Source: Pseudomonas marincola (GTDB lineage: Bacteria; Pseudomonadota; Gammaproteobacteria; Pseudomonadales; Pseudomonadaceae). Taken from it: DNA of 64,000 nt. Positions 1 through 9,325 of the stretch are shown piece after piece. Under the pieces are notes generated by a model, which worked only from the letters and a program-made list of their open reading frames with translations, had not been told where the DNA came from and made no database searches. Location of the stretch: positions 75,063 to 139,062 of the forward strand of contig NZ_FPBC01000012.1 of the NCBI RefSeq assembly GCF_900116605.1, given 5' to 3'. Both the position numbers and the translations under genes were made by a program. Position 1 is the first letter of the stretch. Each line of letters begins with the position of its first letter.

Positions 1-1
1 T

Positions 2-613
2 AACGGCGGTGCACTCGGTGAAGTCCCGCAGACTATGCGATCAATGCTGCAAATTGCCGCCGACAACAGCGCGCGCCTGGGCATGCTGATCAACGACTTG
101 CTCGACATGGAAAAACTGGTCGCCGGGAAAATGAGTTTTAACTTTCAGTCCCAGGCGTTGCAGCCACTGATTGAAAAAAGCATTGCGCTCAACCAGCCCT
201 ACGCGCAGCAATACAAAGTGCAGCTGGTTCAGGTTGAGCAATGCGCCAATGACTGGGTATCGATAGATGCGCAGCGACTGCTGCAAGTACTGGCTAATCT
301 ATTATCGAATGCAGCTAAATTTTCACACCCCGACAGCATTGTCGAAGTTCATGTCACTCAAGCCGAACAATCCGTTCGCGTTGCGGTGCGCGATCACGGC
401 AGCGGAATTCCGCTGGCATTCCAGTCGCGGATCTTCAGTAAATTCTCGCAGGCAGATTCGACCAGCACCCGTCAGAAAGGCGGGACCGGGCTGGGTCTGG
501 CAATCAGCAAGGAACTCATCGAACAAATGAATGGCCGCATCGGTTTCGAGTCAGTCGAAGAACAAGGCAGTACATTCTGGTTTACCTTGCCTCTACAGGA
601 GCGATCAGTGTGA
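2..613 (+). CDS. Sensor histidine kinase, C-terminal part (5' truncated by window edge)
   Basis: The reading frame is open from the first bases, so the gene starts upstream; about 203 residues are visible. They cover the second DHp helix (LINDLLDMEKLVAGK) and a complete HATPase_c domain with N box (NLLSNAAKFS), G1 (DHGSGIP) and G2 (GTGLGLAIS). The phosphoacceptor His lies outside the window. The visible part is clearly paralogous to the matching region of the next gene, which suggests a local duplication of the kinase core. Its TGA shares a base with the ATG at 613 of the next kinase, so the two are probably co-transcribed and translationally coupled. The sensory domain cannot be judged here. 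Confidence 0.9.
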   Translation, partial: NGGALGEVPQTMRSMLQIAADNSARLGMLINDLLDMEKLVAGKMSFNFQSQALQPLIEKSIALNQPYAQQYKVQLVQVEQCANDWVSIDAQRLLQVLANLLSNAAKFSHPDSIVEVHVTQAEQSVRVAVRDHGSGIPLAFQSRIFSKFSQADSTSTRQKGGTGLGLAISKELIEQMNGRIGFESVEEQGSTFWFTLPLQERSV

Positions 614-3528
614 TGAGATTATCGGATCGCTTCAGCAGCACTTTTGGCAGGCTGTTCAGTCGTCGCAACATGACGGCCTGGGTCACGCTGATTCTGAGTC
701 TGTGCATCGTGTTCTTCATGGTCTACAAACTCCTGAGCAACCAGCACGAGGCCGCTGAACAGCAGTTCGATCTGCTCACGGAACAACTGAGCAGGCAAAT
801 CCACACCCGCATGGTCGACCATGAAAAGATCCTGCTGGCCGCCGCCGGGCTGATGGACGCCAGCAACAAGGTCACCCGCCAGGACTGGAAGCGTTTTACT
901 GATCGCCTGCAACTCAGCGACCGTTATCCGGGCATTCAAGGCGTAGGGTTCAGCCAGATACTGCGCCCTGATGAAATTACCGAGCTGGAAGTCCAAATTC
1001 GCAACGAAGGCTTCTCCGATTTTAAGGTTCACCCGCAAGGTGAGCGCCAATGGCGCAGCGCGATCATCTACCTGGAGCCTTTCAGCGGCCGCAACTTGGC
1101 GGCATTTGGCTTCGACATGTTTTCCGAGGCACGGCGCAGCAAGGCCATGCTGGCAGCGGCCACCAGCGGTGAAAGCCGGCTGACCGACCGACTCACTCTG
1201 GTTCAGGAAACCGAAGGCAAAGTGCAGGCTGGCCTGCTCATGTATGTCCCGGTGTACCAACACGGCATGCCGATATCTAACCCGCAGGAACGCCTCAAGG
1301 CACTGCGCGGATTCGTCTACAGCCCGTACCGCATGAATGACCTGATGACCGGGATTCTCGGCAGCGCGTTGCGATCTCAGGACTTTGAAATTTATGCGGG
1401 CGAGCAAGTCGATCCCGAGCGCTTGCTTTTTAACAGCCACGAAAGCTTGCCGCAGCATTCGGAGCCGACCGATCGCAGCTTGCAGTTAGACCTTTACGGG
1501 CAGACCTGGACGCTGGTGTTTCATCGTGACCCGGCATTTACCGCAAGTTTTGAGCAGGGCCATAACCTGCTGCTCTGGCTGGGCATTTGTATCAGCCTGC
1601 TGTTGTTCTTTCTGGTCAGCAGCCTGAGCCAGCGCGGCGAACAAGCACGCTCAATCGCCAGACAAATGACCGAGCAATTGCGGCAAAAGAAAGAGGCCTT
1701 GCGGCGCAGTGAAGAGCGCCTTGAGCTTGCCATAAAAGGCAGTAACGATGGGCTCTGGGACCTTGATCTGGAAACCGACAAACTGTTCGCCTCACCACGC
1801 GCCACGGAAATGCTTGGCTACAGCAAAAATGCTCCTGCGCCGGACAACTGGCATGCGCTGATTCACCCGGACAGCCTGCAAAATACATTAGCGGCCATAG
1901 AGCAACTGCTTAAGAGCCGCAGAACTCATATCAATGCCGAGTGTCTGCTGTTACACCGCCAGGGATTTTCCGTGCCGGTATTGCTGCGCGGTTATATTTT
2001 GCGCAACGAACACGGTGAGGCGACGCGTATCAGTGGCACCAGCATGGACCTGACCGAACGCAAACGGGTTGATCGCATGAAGGTCGAATTCGTCTCGACC
2101 GTCAGCCATGAACTGCGCACCCCGCTAACGTCGATTGCCGGTGCACTGGGTCTGGTCAACGGCGGCGCACTGGGCGAAGTACCTGCCACCATGAAACAGA
2201 TGTTAGACATCGCACATCAAAACAGCTTGCGCCTGTCCCATCTGATCAACGACCTGCTGGACATGGACAAGCTGGTTGCAGGCAAGATGAACTTCAACCT
2301 GCAGAATATCGACCTCAGTAAGCAGATAGATGATGCCATCTCCAGCAATCAGTCGTATGCCGAGCAACACGATGTGCAGCTGAGCAAACAGACCTGTGAG
2401 CCGATCACGGTACGTGCCGATGAAATGCGCGTGCAACAGGTGCTGGCCAACTTCTTGTCAAACGCCATCAAGTTCTCGCCCGCAGGCAGTCAGGTGGACG
2501 TGAGCTGTGAACGCCGGGATCAGCGGATGCGCATCAGCGTGACTGACTCGGGGTGCGGCATCGACCCTAAATTTCATGAACAGATATTCCAGAAATTCTC
2601 CCAGGCCGACTCCACCGATAGCCGCCAGAAAGGCGGTACCGGGCTGGGGTTGGCGATTAGCAAAGAGTTGGTTGAGCGCATGCACGGCAGTATCGGCTTC
2701 GAGTCGGTACCGGGCGCTGGGTCTACGTTCTGGTGTGAACTGCCAATCGCCCAGGCTTTTACAGAGGTTGATCAAACCTCTGCTCAGCACACACCACTGT
2801 TGCTGGTGGTAGAAGACGAGCCGGACATTGCCTTGTTGCTCGAGCAGATGCTCACCTCAGCCCAGTACAACGTGCGCATTGCGAGCAGTCTGGAAGAAGC
2901 CCGCGAACTGCTGCGCAAGCATAAATTTGATGCACTCACCCTGGACTTGCGTCTGCCCGACGGCAGCGGCCTCGAACTGCTGCGCGAGTTACGTCAGTGC
3001 GCCGCCACGCAAGCGTTGCCAGTGATCGTGGTCACGGCAACCGAGCATCAGGGTCAACTCGATTTCGGCCTCAGCTTCGAGGCGATTGACTGGCTCGGCA
3101 AACCGATTGATCAGCAACACCTGTTAAACAGCCTCAGTCACGCCTTGCGCAGCATGCCCAGCCGGCCGCGGGTATTACACGTGGAAGACGATGCTGATTT
3201 GCGTGCCGTGGTGGCCGAACAAGGTCGCCATCTGGCCGAATTCTATTTTGCCGGTAGCCTGGCGCAGGCCAGAAAATCTCTCGCCAGAGAGCATTTCGAT
3301 ATGGTCCTGCTAGATATTTCGTTACCTGATGGCAGCGGTCTTGAGTTGCTTGATGAACTGCATGCTCAGTATCCTCAACTGCCCGTGGTGGTGCTCTCTG
3401 CAAACGAATTACCGGCGGCACGCCTGGGCCAGGTACATAGCGTGCTGGCCAAATCGCGTACCGACTCCAATCACTTCCTCGGCTTGCTTTCGCGCCTGCT
3501 GACCGCCAAAGAGAATCAAGATGTCTGA
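610..3528 (+). CDS. CHASE-PAS hybrid histidine kinase with two C-terminal receiver domains
   Basis: Inner-membrane hybrid sensor kinase, 972 aa. Order: TM1 (about 23-43), periplasmic CHASE-type sensor (about 75-300), TM2 (about 317-339), PAS (about 370-480), HisKA with phospho-His500 in SHELRTPL, HATPase_c (G2 box GTGLGLAIS near 676), REC1 (about 730-845, Asp779) and REC2 (about 855-968, Asp902). Start: AGGAG lies 8 nt before the GTG at 610; an ATG at 613 overlapping the upstream TGA is the alternative. The 3' end overlaps the next receiver gene by 8 nt. CHASE domains bind small extracellular ligands in other kinases; the ligand here is unknown. The chain of four overlapping genes suggests a phosphorelay ending in c-di-GMP synthesis (inference). 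Confidence 0.93.
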   Translation: MMRLSDRFSSTFGRLFSRRNMTAWVTLILSLCIVFFMVYKLLSNQHEAAEQQFDLLTEQLSRQIHTRMVDHEKILLAAAGLMDASNKVTRQDWKRFTDRLQLSDRYPGIQGVGFSQILRPDEITELEVQIRNEGFSDFKVHPQGERQWRSAIIYLEPFSGRNLAAFGFDMFSEARRSKAMLAAATSGESRLTDRLTLVQETEGKVQAGLLMYVPVYQHGMPISNPQERLKALRGFVYSPYRMNDLMTGILGSALRSQDFEIYAGEQVDPERLLFNSHESLPQHSEPTDRSLQLDLYGQTWTLVFHRDPAFTASFEQGHNLLLWLGICISLLLFFLVSSLSQRGEQARSIARQMTEQLRQKKEALRRSEERLELAIKGSNDGLWDLDLETDKLFASPRATEMLGYSKNAPAPDNWHALIHPDSLQNTLAAIEQLLKSRRTHINAECLLLHRQGFSVPVLLRGYILRNEHGEATRISGTSMDLTERKRVDRMKVEFVSTVSHELRTPLTSIAGALGLVNGGALGEVPATMKQMLDIAHQNSLRLSHLINDLLDMDKLVAGKMNFNLQNIDLSKQIDDAISSNQSYAEQHDVQLSKQTCEPITVRADEMRVQQVLANFLSNAIKFSPAGSQVDVSCERRDQRMRISVTDSGCGIDPKFHEQIFQKFSQADSTDSRQKGGTGLGLAISKELVERMHGSIGFESVPGAGSTFWCELPIAQAFTEVDQTSAQHTPLLLVVEDEPDIALLLEQMLTSAQYNVRIASSLEEARELLRKHKFDALTLDLRLPDGSGLELLRELRQCAATQALPVIVVTATEHQGQLDFGLSFEAIDWLGKPIDQQHLLNSLSHALRSMPSRPRVLHVEDDADLRAVVAEQGRHLAEFYFAGSLAQARKSLAREHFDMVLLDISLPDGSGLELLDELHAQYPQLPVVVLSANELPAARLGQVHSVLAKSRTDSNHFLGLLSRLLTAKENQDV

Positions 3529-3907
3529 ACTACGCCGTATTCTCCATGTAGAAGATGACCCCTCTATTCAGGCGGTGGCCAAGGTCGCGCTGGAGGCCGT
3601 TGGCGGCTTCACCGTGCTTACGTGCGCCAGCGGCCAGGACGCGCTGGATCAGATACAAGGTTTTGCGCCGGACTTTATTCTGCTGGATGTCATGATGCCC
3701 GACATGGACGGCCCGCAGACTCTGAAGAATCTGCGCGCTATTGTCGACCTCTCGCAGATTGCCGTGGCCTTCATGACCGCCAAGGTTCAGCCGGATGAAA
3801 TCGAGTACTACCGCACGTTGGGTGCGTTGGATGTAATTATCAAACCTTTCGACCCCATGCAGTTGGCAGCGCAAGTTCGCCGTATTTGGAGTCAGGCTTA
3901 TGGATGA
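3521..3907 (+). CDS. Single-domain CheY-like response regulator
   Basis: A 128-aa receiver with no output domain. It has the acidic pair in HVEDD near the N terminus, the phosphoacceptor Asp56 in ILLDVMMPDMDG, the T/S position in FMTAK, and Lys in the IIKPFDP motif. The ATG overlaps the end of the upstream hybrid kinase and the stop overlaps the ATG of the downstream HPt/GGDEF gene, so it sits between them as a probable shuttle receiver. By family knowledge such proteins pass phosphate to an HPt domain or act by protein contact; the downstream protein supplies an HPt domain. The link is inferred from position. Confidence 0.92.
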   Translation: MSELRRILHVEDDPSIQAVAKVALEAVGGFTVLTCASGQDALDQIQGFAPDFILLDVMMPDMDGPQTLKNLRAIVDLSQIAVAFMTAKVQPDEIEYYRTLGALDVIIKPFDPMQLAAQVRRIWSQAYG

Positions 3908-5537
3908 GAAAACCCCGCCGCTCAGTGAGTTGCAGCAACACCTGCAACTATTGAGCGCTAAATTTTCCGAGCGTTTGAAGCACGAACTGCCCGAACTCAG
4001 AGGCATGGCCCAGGCGCTGCGCAATACGCAGGATCCGGCAGATCGCAAACAACTGCTGACTCGCGTGCGTGAACAGCTGCACAAGCTTTCCGGCAGTGCC
4101 GGTACGTTCGGCTTCGGCACGCTCGGCAAGCAAGCCCGCGAACTGGAGTTACAGGCTGTCGAATGGCTGGAGCATCTGGTCAAACAGGAGCAGGGCCACA
4201 GCGCCTTCCTCGACCGGCTTGAAGAAATGACTCAGCAAAACTTCGTCATGGAACTCAATGCGGCCAGTGGGCAAACCGTCACGGCAGTGAGCCAGGCGGC
4301 GCTAAATCAGCGGCATATTTATATCCTTGAACATGAAGTGGAGCTGGGCGAGAACCTGCGTCAAACGCTGAACAACTTCGGCTATATCGCCAGCCATTTT
4401 GCCAGTGTCGAAGCGCTGGATGAGGCGATCCGGGAGCACATGCCCGATGCCTTGATTATTGAGTCACAGGGATTGGAATACGCCGCAAAACTACAGGCTC
4501 AACGCAACGACGCTCTGTCGCTGCTGGTGGTTGCCCCGCAAGACGACTTCAGCACGCAACTGCAGGCAGTGCGCGCCGGGGCAATGGGTTTCTTCTGCAA
4601 GCCGCTGAATTTCTCCCAACTGGAAAACCGCCTTGAGCGTTGCTTTGCACAGCAACAAGGCGACCCCTACCGCGTATTGATTGTCGATGACGACCTTGAA
4701 CTGGCTACGCGCTACAGCCTGGTTCTGCGCGGCGCAAACATGCAGGTAGAGATTATCAATGACCCGGCGATGATCTTCGCCCACATGCGCGACTTCAATC
4801 CGGAAGTGGTGCTGCTCGACGTCAACATGCCAACCTGCAAAGGCCCCGAGCTGGCGCAAATTATTCGCTTCAATGACGACTGGTTGCGCATCCCGATCAT
4901 CTATCTGTCCGCCGAAACCGACATCGTCCGGCAGATGAGCGCGCTGCTCAAAGCCGGTGATGACTTCGTCACCAAACCGATCTCGGATAACGCCCTGATT
5001 GCCACGGTGTTTGCCCGTGCCCAGCGCGCACGCCTGCTGAGTAATGCGCTGTCGCGCGACAGCCTGACCGGTTTGCTCAAGCATGCCGATATCAAGGATC
5101 AGCTCGCGGTAGAACTTGAGCGCACTCAGCGTAAGTCTTCGATTGCCAGTGTGGTGATGCTCGACATCGATCACTTCAAGCAAGTTAACGATAACCATGG
5201 CCACAGCGCCGGTGACAACGTCATTCGCTCGCTCGCCAACCTGCTGCGTCAACGCCTGCGCCGCGTTGACTGCCTCGGTCGTTACGGTGGCGAAGAGTTT
5301 CTGGCGGTATTACCCGACTGCGACGCTGAACAAGCGCTGCGCGTTCTCGACGAGATCCGCCAACGCTTCTCCGAACTGTGTTTTCTGAGTAAAGACGGCC
5401 AGTTTTCAGTCACGCTGAGCGCAGGCATTGCCATGACGCGCAGCGCCGACACGGCCGGCGAGTTACTTGAGCGCGCTGACAGAGCCCTGTACGCGGCAAA
5501 ACATAACGGCCGCAATCAGGTTCAACTCGGCGGCTGA
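3900..5537 (+). CDS. HPt-REC-REC-GGDEF diguanylate cyclase response regulator
   Basis: 545 aa, soluble. N-terminal HPt helix bundle with His61 in LHKLSGSAG; a degenerate receiver (about 137-250) in which the usual LLD becomes IIES, so the phosphoacceptor Asp is missing; an intact receiver (about 257-375, Asp307 in VVLLDVNMP); and a GGDEF domain with GGEEF at 463-467. An allosteric I-site RRVD lies exactly five residues before GGEEF, so product inhibition by c-di-GMP is expected. It is the likely output of the phosphorelay encoded upstream, converting kinase activity into c-di-GMP. The start overlaps the previous gene by 8 nt. It converges with chrA, with only 13 nt between the stops. Confidence 0.92.
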   Translation: MDEKTPPLSELQQHLQLLSAKFSERLKHELPELRGMAQALRNTQDPADRKQLLTRVREQLHKLSGSAGTFGFGTLGKQARELELQAVEWLEHLVKQEQGHSAFLDRLEEMTQQNFVMELNAASGQTVTAVSQAALNQRHIYILEHEVELGENLRQTLNNFGYIASHFASVEALDEAIREHMPDALIIESQGLEYAAKLQAQRNDALSLLVVAPQDDFSTQLQAVRAGAMGFFCKPLNFSQLENRLERCFAQQQGDPYRVLIVDDDLELATRYSLVLRGANMQVEIINDPAMIFAHMRDFNPEVVLLDVNMPTCKGPELAQIIRFNDDWLRIPIIYLSAETDIVRQMSALLKAGDDFVTKPISDNALIATVFARAQRARLLSNALSRDSLTGLLKHADIKDQLAVELERTQRKSSIASVVMLDIDHFKQVNDNHGHSAGDNVIRSLANLLRQRLRRVDCLGRYGGEEFLAVLPDCDAEQALRVLDEIRQRFSELCFLSKDGQFSVTLSAGIAMTRSADTAGELLERADRALYAAKHNGRNQVQLGG

Positions 5538-5550
5538 CCCAACCAACCGG

Positions 5551-6747
5551 TCAGGCCAGCACGCCGGCGATTAACGCGCTGCCAATGACCACCAACCACG
5601 CTGGCAACTTGAAGTACATCAAGGCCAGCAGCGCAGCAGCCGCCAGCAGAATATCGGCCGGCTGCTCGATTGCGCTGGTCCAGACCGGCTGATACAGCGC
5701 TGCCAGCAACAGGCCGACCACTGCCGCATTCACGCCGGCAAGCGCGGCCTGTGCGCGCACGTTGCTGCGCACCTGTTGCCAGAACGGCAACGCCGCTGCC
5801 ACCAGCAAGAATGACGGAAGAAAAATCGCCAGCAACGCAATAAGCCCGCCAAGCCAACCGGTCGGAAAACTGTTCATGGATGCGCCGAGAAATGCACTGA
5901 AGGTAAACAACGGACCAGGCACGGCCTGCGCTGCACCGTAGCCCGCGACAAATACGTCATTAGAGATCCAGCCGGGGCCAACGACTTCGGCCTGCAACAG
6001 CGGCAACACCACGTGGCCACCGCCAAACACCAGCGCGCCCGCGCGATAGAAACCGTCAATCATCGCCAGCGCCTGCCCGCCCACGCTGTAGGCAAGCACA
6101 GGTAAACCCAGCAACAAGACCAGAAAGAGTGCAAAGCACAGCACGCCCACACGCGGGCTGACGCTCACTGATAATTCATCGCTACTGTCTTTTGGCGCCG
6201 GGTGCAGCCATATCAGCCCGGCCACAGCGCCCAACAAAATAACGGCGAGCGGGCTCCACGCAGAGGGCACCAGCAACACCCAAGCAGCCGCCAGCACAGC
6301 CAGCAACTTACGCGGCCAATCCGGGCACAGGCTTTTACCCATCCCCCAAACGGCTTGCGCCACAACCGCCACGGCAACAACCTTGAGGCCATGCAACATG
6401 CCGCCTGAAACCAGCTCGCCGTATTCACTGATACCCAGTGCAAACAGAATTAGCACGATGGCCGATGGCAGCGTAAAGCCCGCCCAGGCCGACAGTGCCC
6501 CGGCATAACCTGCACGCGACAAACCCAGCGCCATCCCGACCTGGCTACTGGCCGGCCCCGGCAAGAACTGGCACAAGGCAACAAGGTCGGCGTAACTGTG
6601 TTCGCTGAGCCAGCGCCGGCGGCTGACGAACTCCTCGCGAAAAAAACCGAGGTGCGCCACCGGCCCGCCGAATGAGGTGAGTCCCAGCTTGAGAAATATC
6701 AGGAAAACCGACCAGCAACTCCGGTCGTGATTATGAATGTCGCGCAT
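5551..6747 (-). CDS. chrA: Chromate transporter ChrA
   Basis: 398-aa polytopic inner-membrane protein of the CHR superfamily, in the two-domain (long-chain) form. The N-terminal half carries the family signatures FGGPVAHLG and LPGPASSQVG near residues 22-65; the second half repeats the pattern with FGGGHVVLPLL and AVPGPLFTF. Family members export chromate, exchanging it against sulfate-like anions. No chrB or other chromate gene is adjacent, so the substrate is inferred from family only. It is a single-gene unit facing the GGDEF gene tail to tail; its upstream region is the 361-bp gap before the methyltransferase gene. Confidence 0.92.
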   Translation of the reverse strand: MRDIHNHDRSCWSVFLIFLKLGLTSFGGPVAHLGFFREEFVSRRRWLSEHSYADLVALCQFLPGPASSQVGMALGLSRAGYAGALSAWAGFTLPSAIVLILFALGISEYGELVSGGMLHGLKVVAVAVVAQAVWGMGKSLCPDWPRKLLAVLAAAWVLLVPSAWSPLAVILLGAVAGLIWLHPAPKDSSDELSVSVSPRVGVLCFALFLVLLLGLPVLAYSVGGQALAMIDGFYRAGALVFGGGHVVLPLLQAEVVGPGWISNDVFVAGYGAAQAVPGPLFTFSAFLGASMNSFPTGWLGGLIALLAIFLPSFLLVAAALPFWQQVRSNVRAQAALAGVNAAVVGLLLAALYQPVWTSAIEQPADILLAAAALLALMYFKLPAWLVVIGSALIAGVLA

Positions 6748-7108
6748 GCCCTGCCCTGTTAGAACCCACTACCGATTGCGCCAACATAGCGGACTCGGTA
6801 ACAGCGGTATATCGTTCGATGACGTTGCGTGCAGCTTAAAAGAACCTGCAACAACGCAACCTAACCTACGCCGTTGGCGTTAACAGATGATGAATGCAAT
6901 TCAGTCAGGTGAGTTTCTGGGCATCCGCCACTGACCTTGACCAACGCCAACTGAACAATACTGCCGCCCCTTTGGCGCCTTGGTACGCGTTGAGAGTTAG
7001 CGCGGTTGAATCCCGAGAGTCTACAAGTCTTAACCCGCCGCACATTACCTGCCGCACCAGCACTGAGTTACGATAACCAGACATCCACGCCCGTCAGGCT
7101 TATTTCGC
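6748..7108. other. Intergenic region between divergent chrA and methyltransferase genes
   Basis: 361 bp holding the promoters of chrA (minus) and the methyltransferase (plus). The short reading frames here have no good ribosome site and unconvincing composition. No clear inverted repeat, terminator or RNA structure was recognised. Confidence 0.5.
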
Positions 7109-7741
7109 ATGCCGCTCACCCCGCAACAACTGGCCCTCATCAGCGCCTCGACCATCGGCCATTACGAAAGCCGCGCCGAAGCGTTTCGCGATGGCACGCG
7201 CGACCATGACGTGAGCCAGAACATTACGGCCCTGCTGCGCCACATCGATGCGCCAGCGCCGCTGCAAATCCTCGATTTCGGCTGCGGACCGGGCCGTGAC
7301 CTGCGTACCTTTCGCGCTCTCGGTCATCACCCGGTTGGCCTGGATGGCTCGGCGAGCTTTGTTGAAATGGCGCGCACCGAAAGCCAATGCGAGGCCTGGC
7401 AGCAAGATTTTCTCGCACTGCAACTTCCCGCCGAACGCTTTGACGGCGTGTTTGCCAATGCAGTGTTATTCCACATTCCCAGCGAAGCCCTGCCGCGTGT
7501 TTTGAGCCAACTGCATGCCACGCTTAAACCCGGTGGCGTGCTATTCAGCTCCAACCCACGCGGTGACAATCAGGAAGGCTGGAATGCTGAGCGCTACGGC
7601 GCGTATTACGACCTGACGCACTGGCGCGAACTGATGCAGGCGGCCAATTTCAGCGAGCTTGAGCATTACTATCGCCCGGCCGGATTACCCCGCGAGCAAC
7701 AACCCTGGCTCGCCAGCGTGTGGCGCAAAGCCAACGTCTGA
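7109..7741 (+). CDS. Class I SAM-dependent methyltransferase
   Basis: 210-aa soluble protein with a Rossmann-type methyltransferase core. Motif I LDFGCGPGRDL lies at about residues 54-64, the acidic residue of motif II in VGLDGS, and later motifs in FDGVFANAVLFHIP and LKPGGVLFSSNPRG. The substrate cannot be read from sequence; the family includes small-molecule and tellurite/thiopurine-type methyltransferases. It is monocistronic, followed by the mod promoter region. There is no strong Shine-Dalgarno sequence upstream of the ATG, but the next in-frame start would cut into the conserved N-terminal helix. Confidence 0.88.
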   Translation: MPLTPQQLALISASTIGHYESRAEAFRDGTRDHDVSQNITALLRHIDAPAPLQILDFGCGPGRDLRTFRALGHHPVGLDGSASFVEMARTESQCEAWQQDFLALQLPAERFDGVFANAVLFHIPSEALPRVLSQLHATLKPGGVLFSSNPRGDNQEGWNAERYGAYYDLTHWRELMQAANFSELEHYYRPAGLPREQQPWLASVWRKANV

Positions 7742-7799
7742 GCCCGAGCAAACGTCCACAGCGAACCCGCGTCGATGCATAAGTAACAAATCAACAAAT

Positions 7800-7823
7800 C
7801 GCTATATACAAAAGTAGATAGCG
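7800..7823 (+). promoter_or_regulatory. ModE-type operator upstream of modABC
   Basis: Near-perfect palindrome CGCTATATA, 6-nt spacer, TAGATAGCG, about 60 bp before modA. Half-sites differ at one base. It matches the known pattern for ModE/MopA-type molybdate regulators (CGnTATAT ... half-sites in inverted orientation). The expected effect is repression of modABC when molybdate is plentiful. No modE gene is present in the window. Confidence 0.75.
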
Positions 7824-7883
7824 CTACTTAGAATCCAGTCCTACTCTCTGTCGCAGCAACAGACTCGGAACAAGGACCCGGCA

Positions 7884-8627
7884 ATGCAAAAAACTCTACT
7901 CAGCGTTATCGGCCTGCTGCTCTCCGGCACGGCGTTGGCCGACCAGGTTCAGGTTGCAGTCGCAGCCAACTTCACCGCGCCGATGCAAGCCATTGCCGAG
8001 CAATTCAGCCAAGACACCGGCCATGAAGTGGTTGCCGCTTACGGCGCTACCGGCCAGTTGTATGCGCAAATCAACAACGGCGCGCCGTTCGAAGTGTTCC
8101 TCTCGGCAGATGACAGCACTCCGAAAAGACTTGAAGACGCAGGCGCCACGGTTGCCGGTTCGCGCTTCACTTACGCCACCGGCACGTTGGTGTTGTGGTC
8201 GGCCAAAGCCGATCAGGTAGACGCTGCAGGTGATGTACTTACACGCGGCCAGTTCGATCATCTGGCCATCGCCAATCCGCAAACGGCCCCTTACGGTCTT
8301 GCTGCCACACAGACCCTGGCCAAACTTGGCTTGAGCGAACAGATGGCAAACAAACTGGTGGTCGGCCAGAGCATCAGCCAAACCCTGCAATTCGTCTCGA
8401 CCGGCAATGCCGAACTGGGCTTTGTCGCGTTGTCGCAGATTTCCAAAGACGGCAAGCTGACGCAAGGTTCGGCCTGGACAGTACCTGAGTCTTATTACCA
8501 GCCCATCAAGCAAGACGCCGTGCTGCTCAACAAAGGCGCTGCCAACCCGGCCGCCAAGGCCTTGCTCGAATACCTCAAAGGCCCGCAAGCCGCCAAGGTA
8601 ATCAAGGCTTACGGTTATAAAATATGA
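7884..8627 (+). CDS. modA: Molybdate ABC transporter, periplasmic binding protein
   Basis: 247 aa. The cleavable signal peptide ends at about residue 19 (SGTALA before DQVQV). The mature protein has the ModA features VAVAANFTAPMQ and the TGQLYAQINNGAPFEVFLSAD segment seen in molybdate/tungstate-binding proteins (segment quoted by its first residues, TGQLYAQINNG). It captures molybdate in the periplasm and hands it to ModBC. First gene of modABC, 17 nt before modB and behind a ModE-type palindrome. The Shine-Dalgarno sequence is AAGGA, about 10 nt before the ATG. Confidence 0.95.
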   Translation: MQKTLLSVIGLLLSGTALADQVQVAVAANFTAPMQAIAEQFSQDTGHEVVAAYGATGQLYAQINNGAPFEVFLSADDSTPKRLEDAGATVAGSRFTYATGTLVLWSAKADQVDAAGDVLTRGQFDHLAIANPQTAPYGLAATQTLAKLGLSEQMANKLVVGQSISQTLQFVSTGNAELGFVALSQISKDGKLTQGSAWTVPESYYQPIKQDAVLLNKGAANPAAKALLEYLKGPQAAKVIKAYGYKI

Positions 8628-8644
8628 GCATGAGACGCTAACCC

Positions 8645-9325
8645 ATGCCCCTCGGCAAAGATGACCTCAGCGCGATTCTCCTGACACTGGAGCTGGCCTC
8701 GCTGACCACCGTGCTGCTGCTGTTGCTGGGCACGCCAATCGCGTGGTGGTTGGCGCGCACCCGCTCGTGGCTGAAAAAACCAATCGGTGCCATCGTCGCC
8801 CTGCCCTTGGTGTTGCCGCCGACGGTCATCGGTTTTTATCTGCTGATCAGCATGGGCCCGAACGGTTTTTTCGGGCAGCTCACCGAGAGCCTTGGCCTTG
8901 GAATATTGACCTTCACGTTTAGCGGACTGGTGATTGGCTCGGTGTTTTATTCATTACCCTTTGTCGTGCAACCGCTGCAGAACGCCTTCGAAGCCATCGG
9001 CAATGCTCCGCTTGAGGCGGCGGCCACTTTGCGTGCCAGCCCGCGCGACTGTTTTTTCAGCGTGGTCGTACCGCTGGCCCGCCCCGGCTTTATCACCGCA
9101 GCGATTCTTGGCTTTGCCCACACCGTTGGCGAGTTTGGTGTGGTGTTGATGATTGGCGGCAATATTCCGGGCAAAACCCAGGTGGTCTCGGTGCAAATCT
9201 ACAACCACGTCGAGTCGCTGCAATACGCGCAAGCACATTGGCTGGCAGGCGGCATGCTGCTGTTCTCGTTCGTGATATTGCTGGCGCTTTACTCCAGCCG
9301 CCGCACACAGCAGGGCTGGCAATGA
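8645..9325 (+). CDS. modB: Molybdate ABC transporter permease
   Basis: 226-aa inner-membrane permease with about five transmembrane segments. It contains the EAA loop (EAAATLRASPRDCFF, near 120-135) that docks on ModC and the conserved GEFGVVLMIGGNIPG segment typical of ModB. It forms the channel of the molybdate importer. Its TGA overlaps the ATG of modC (ATGA at 9322-9325), so translation is coupled. Confidence 0.95.
   Translation: MPLGKDDLSAILLTLELASLTTVLLLLLGTPIAWWLARTRSWLKKPIGAIVALPLVLPPTVIGFYLLISMGPNGFFGQLTESLGLGILTFTFSGLVIGSVFYSLPFVVQPLQNAFEAIGNAPLEAAATLRASPRDCFFSVVVPLARPGFITAAILGFAHTVGEFGVVLMIGGNIPGKTQVVSVQIYNHVESLQYAQAHWLAGGMLLFSFVILLALYSSRRTQQGWQ

Noticed and set aside
9238..9321. 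Longer N terminus for ModC
   Set aside because: Lies inside modB; the ATGA overlap at 9322 is the usual coupled start.
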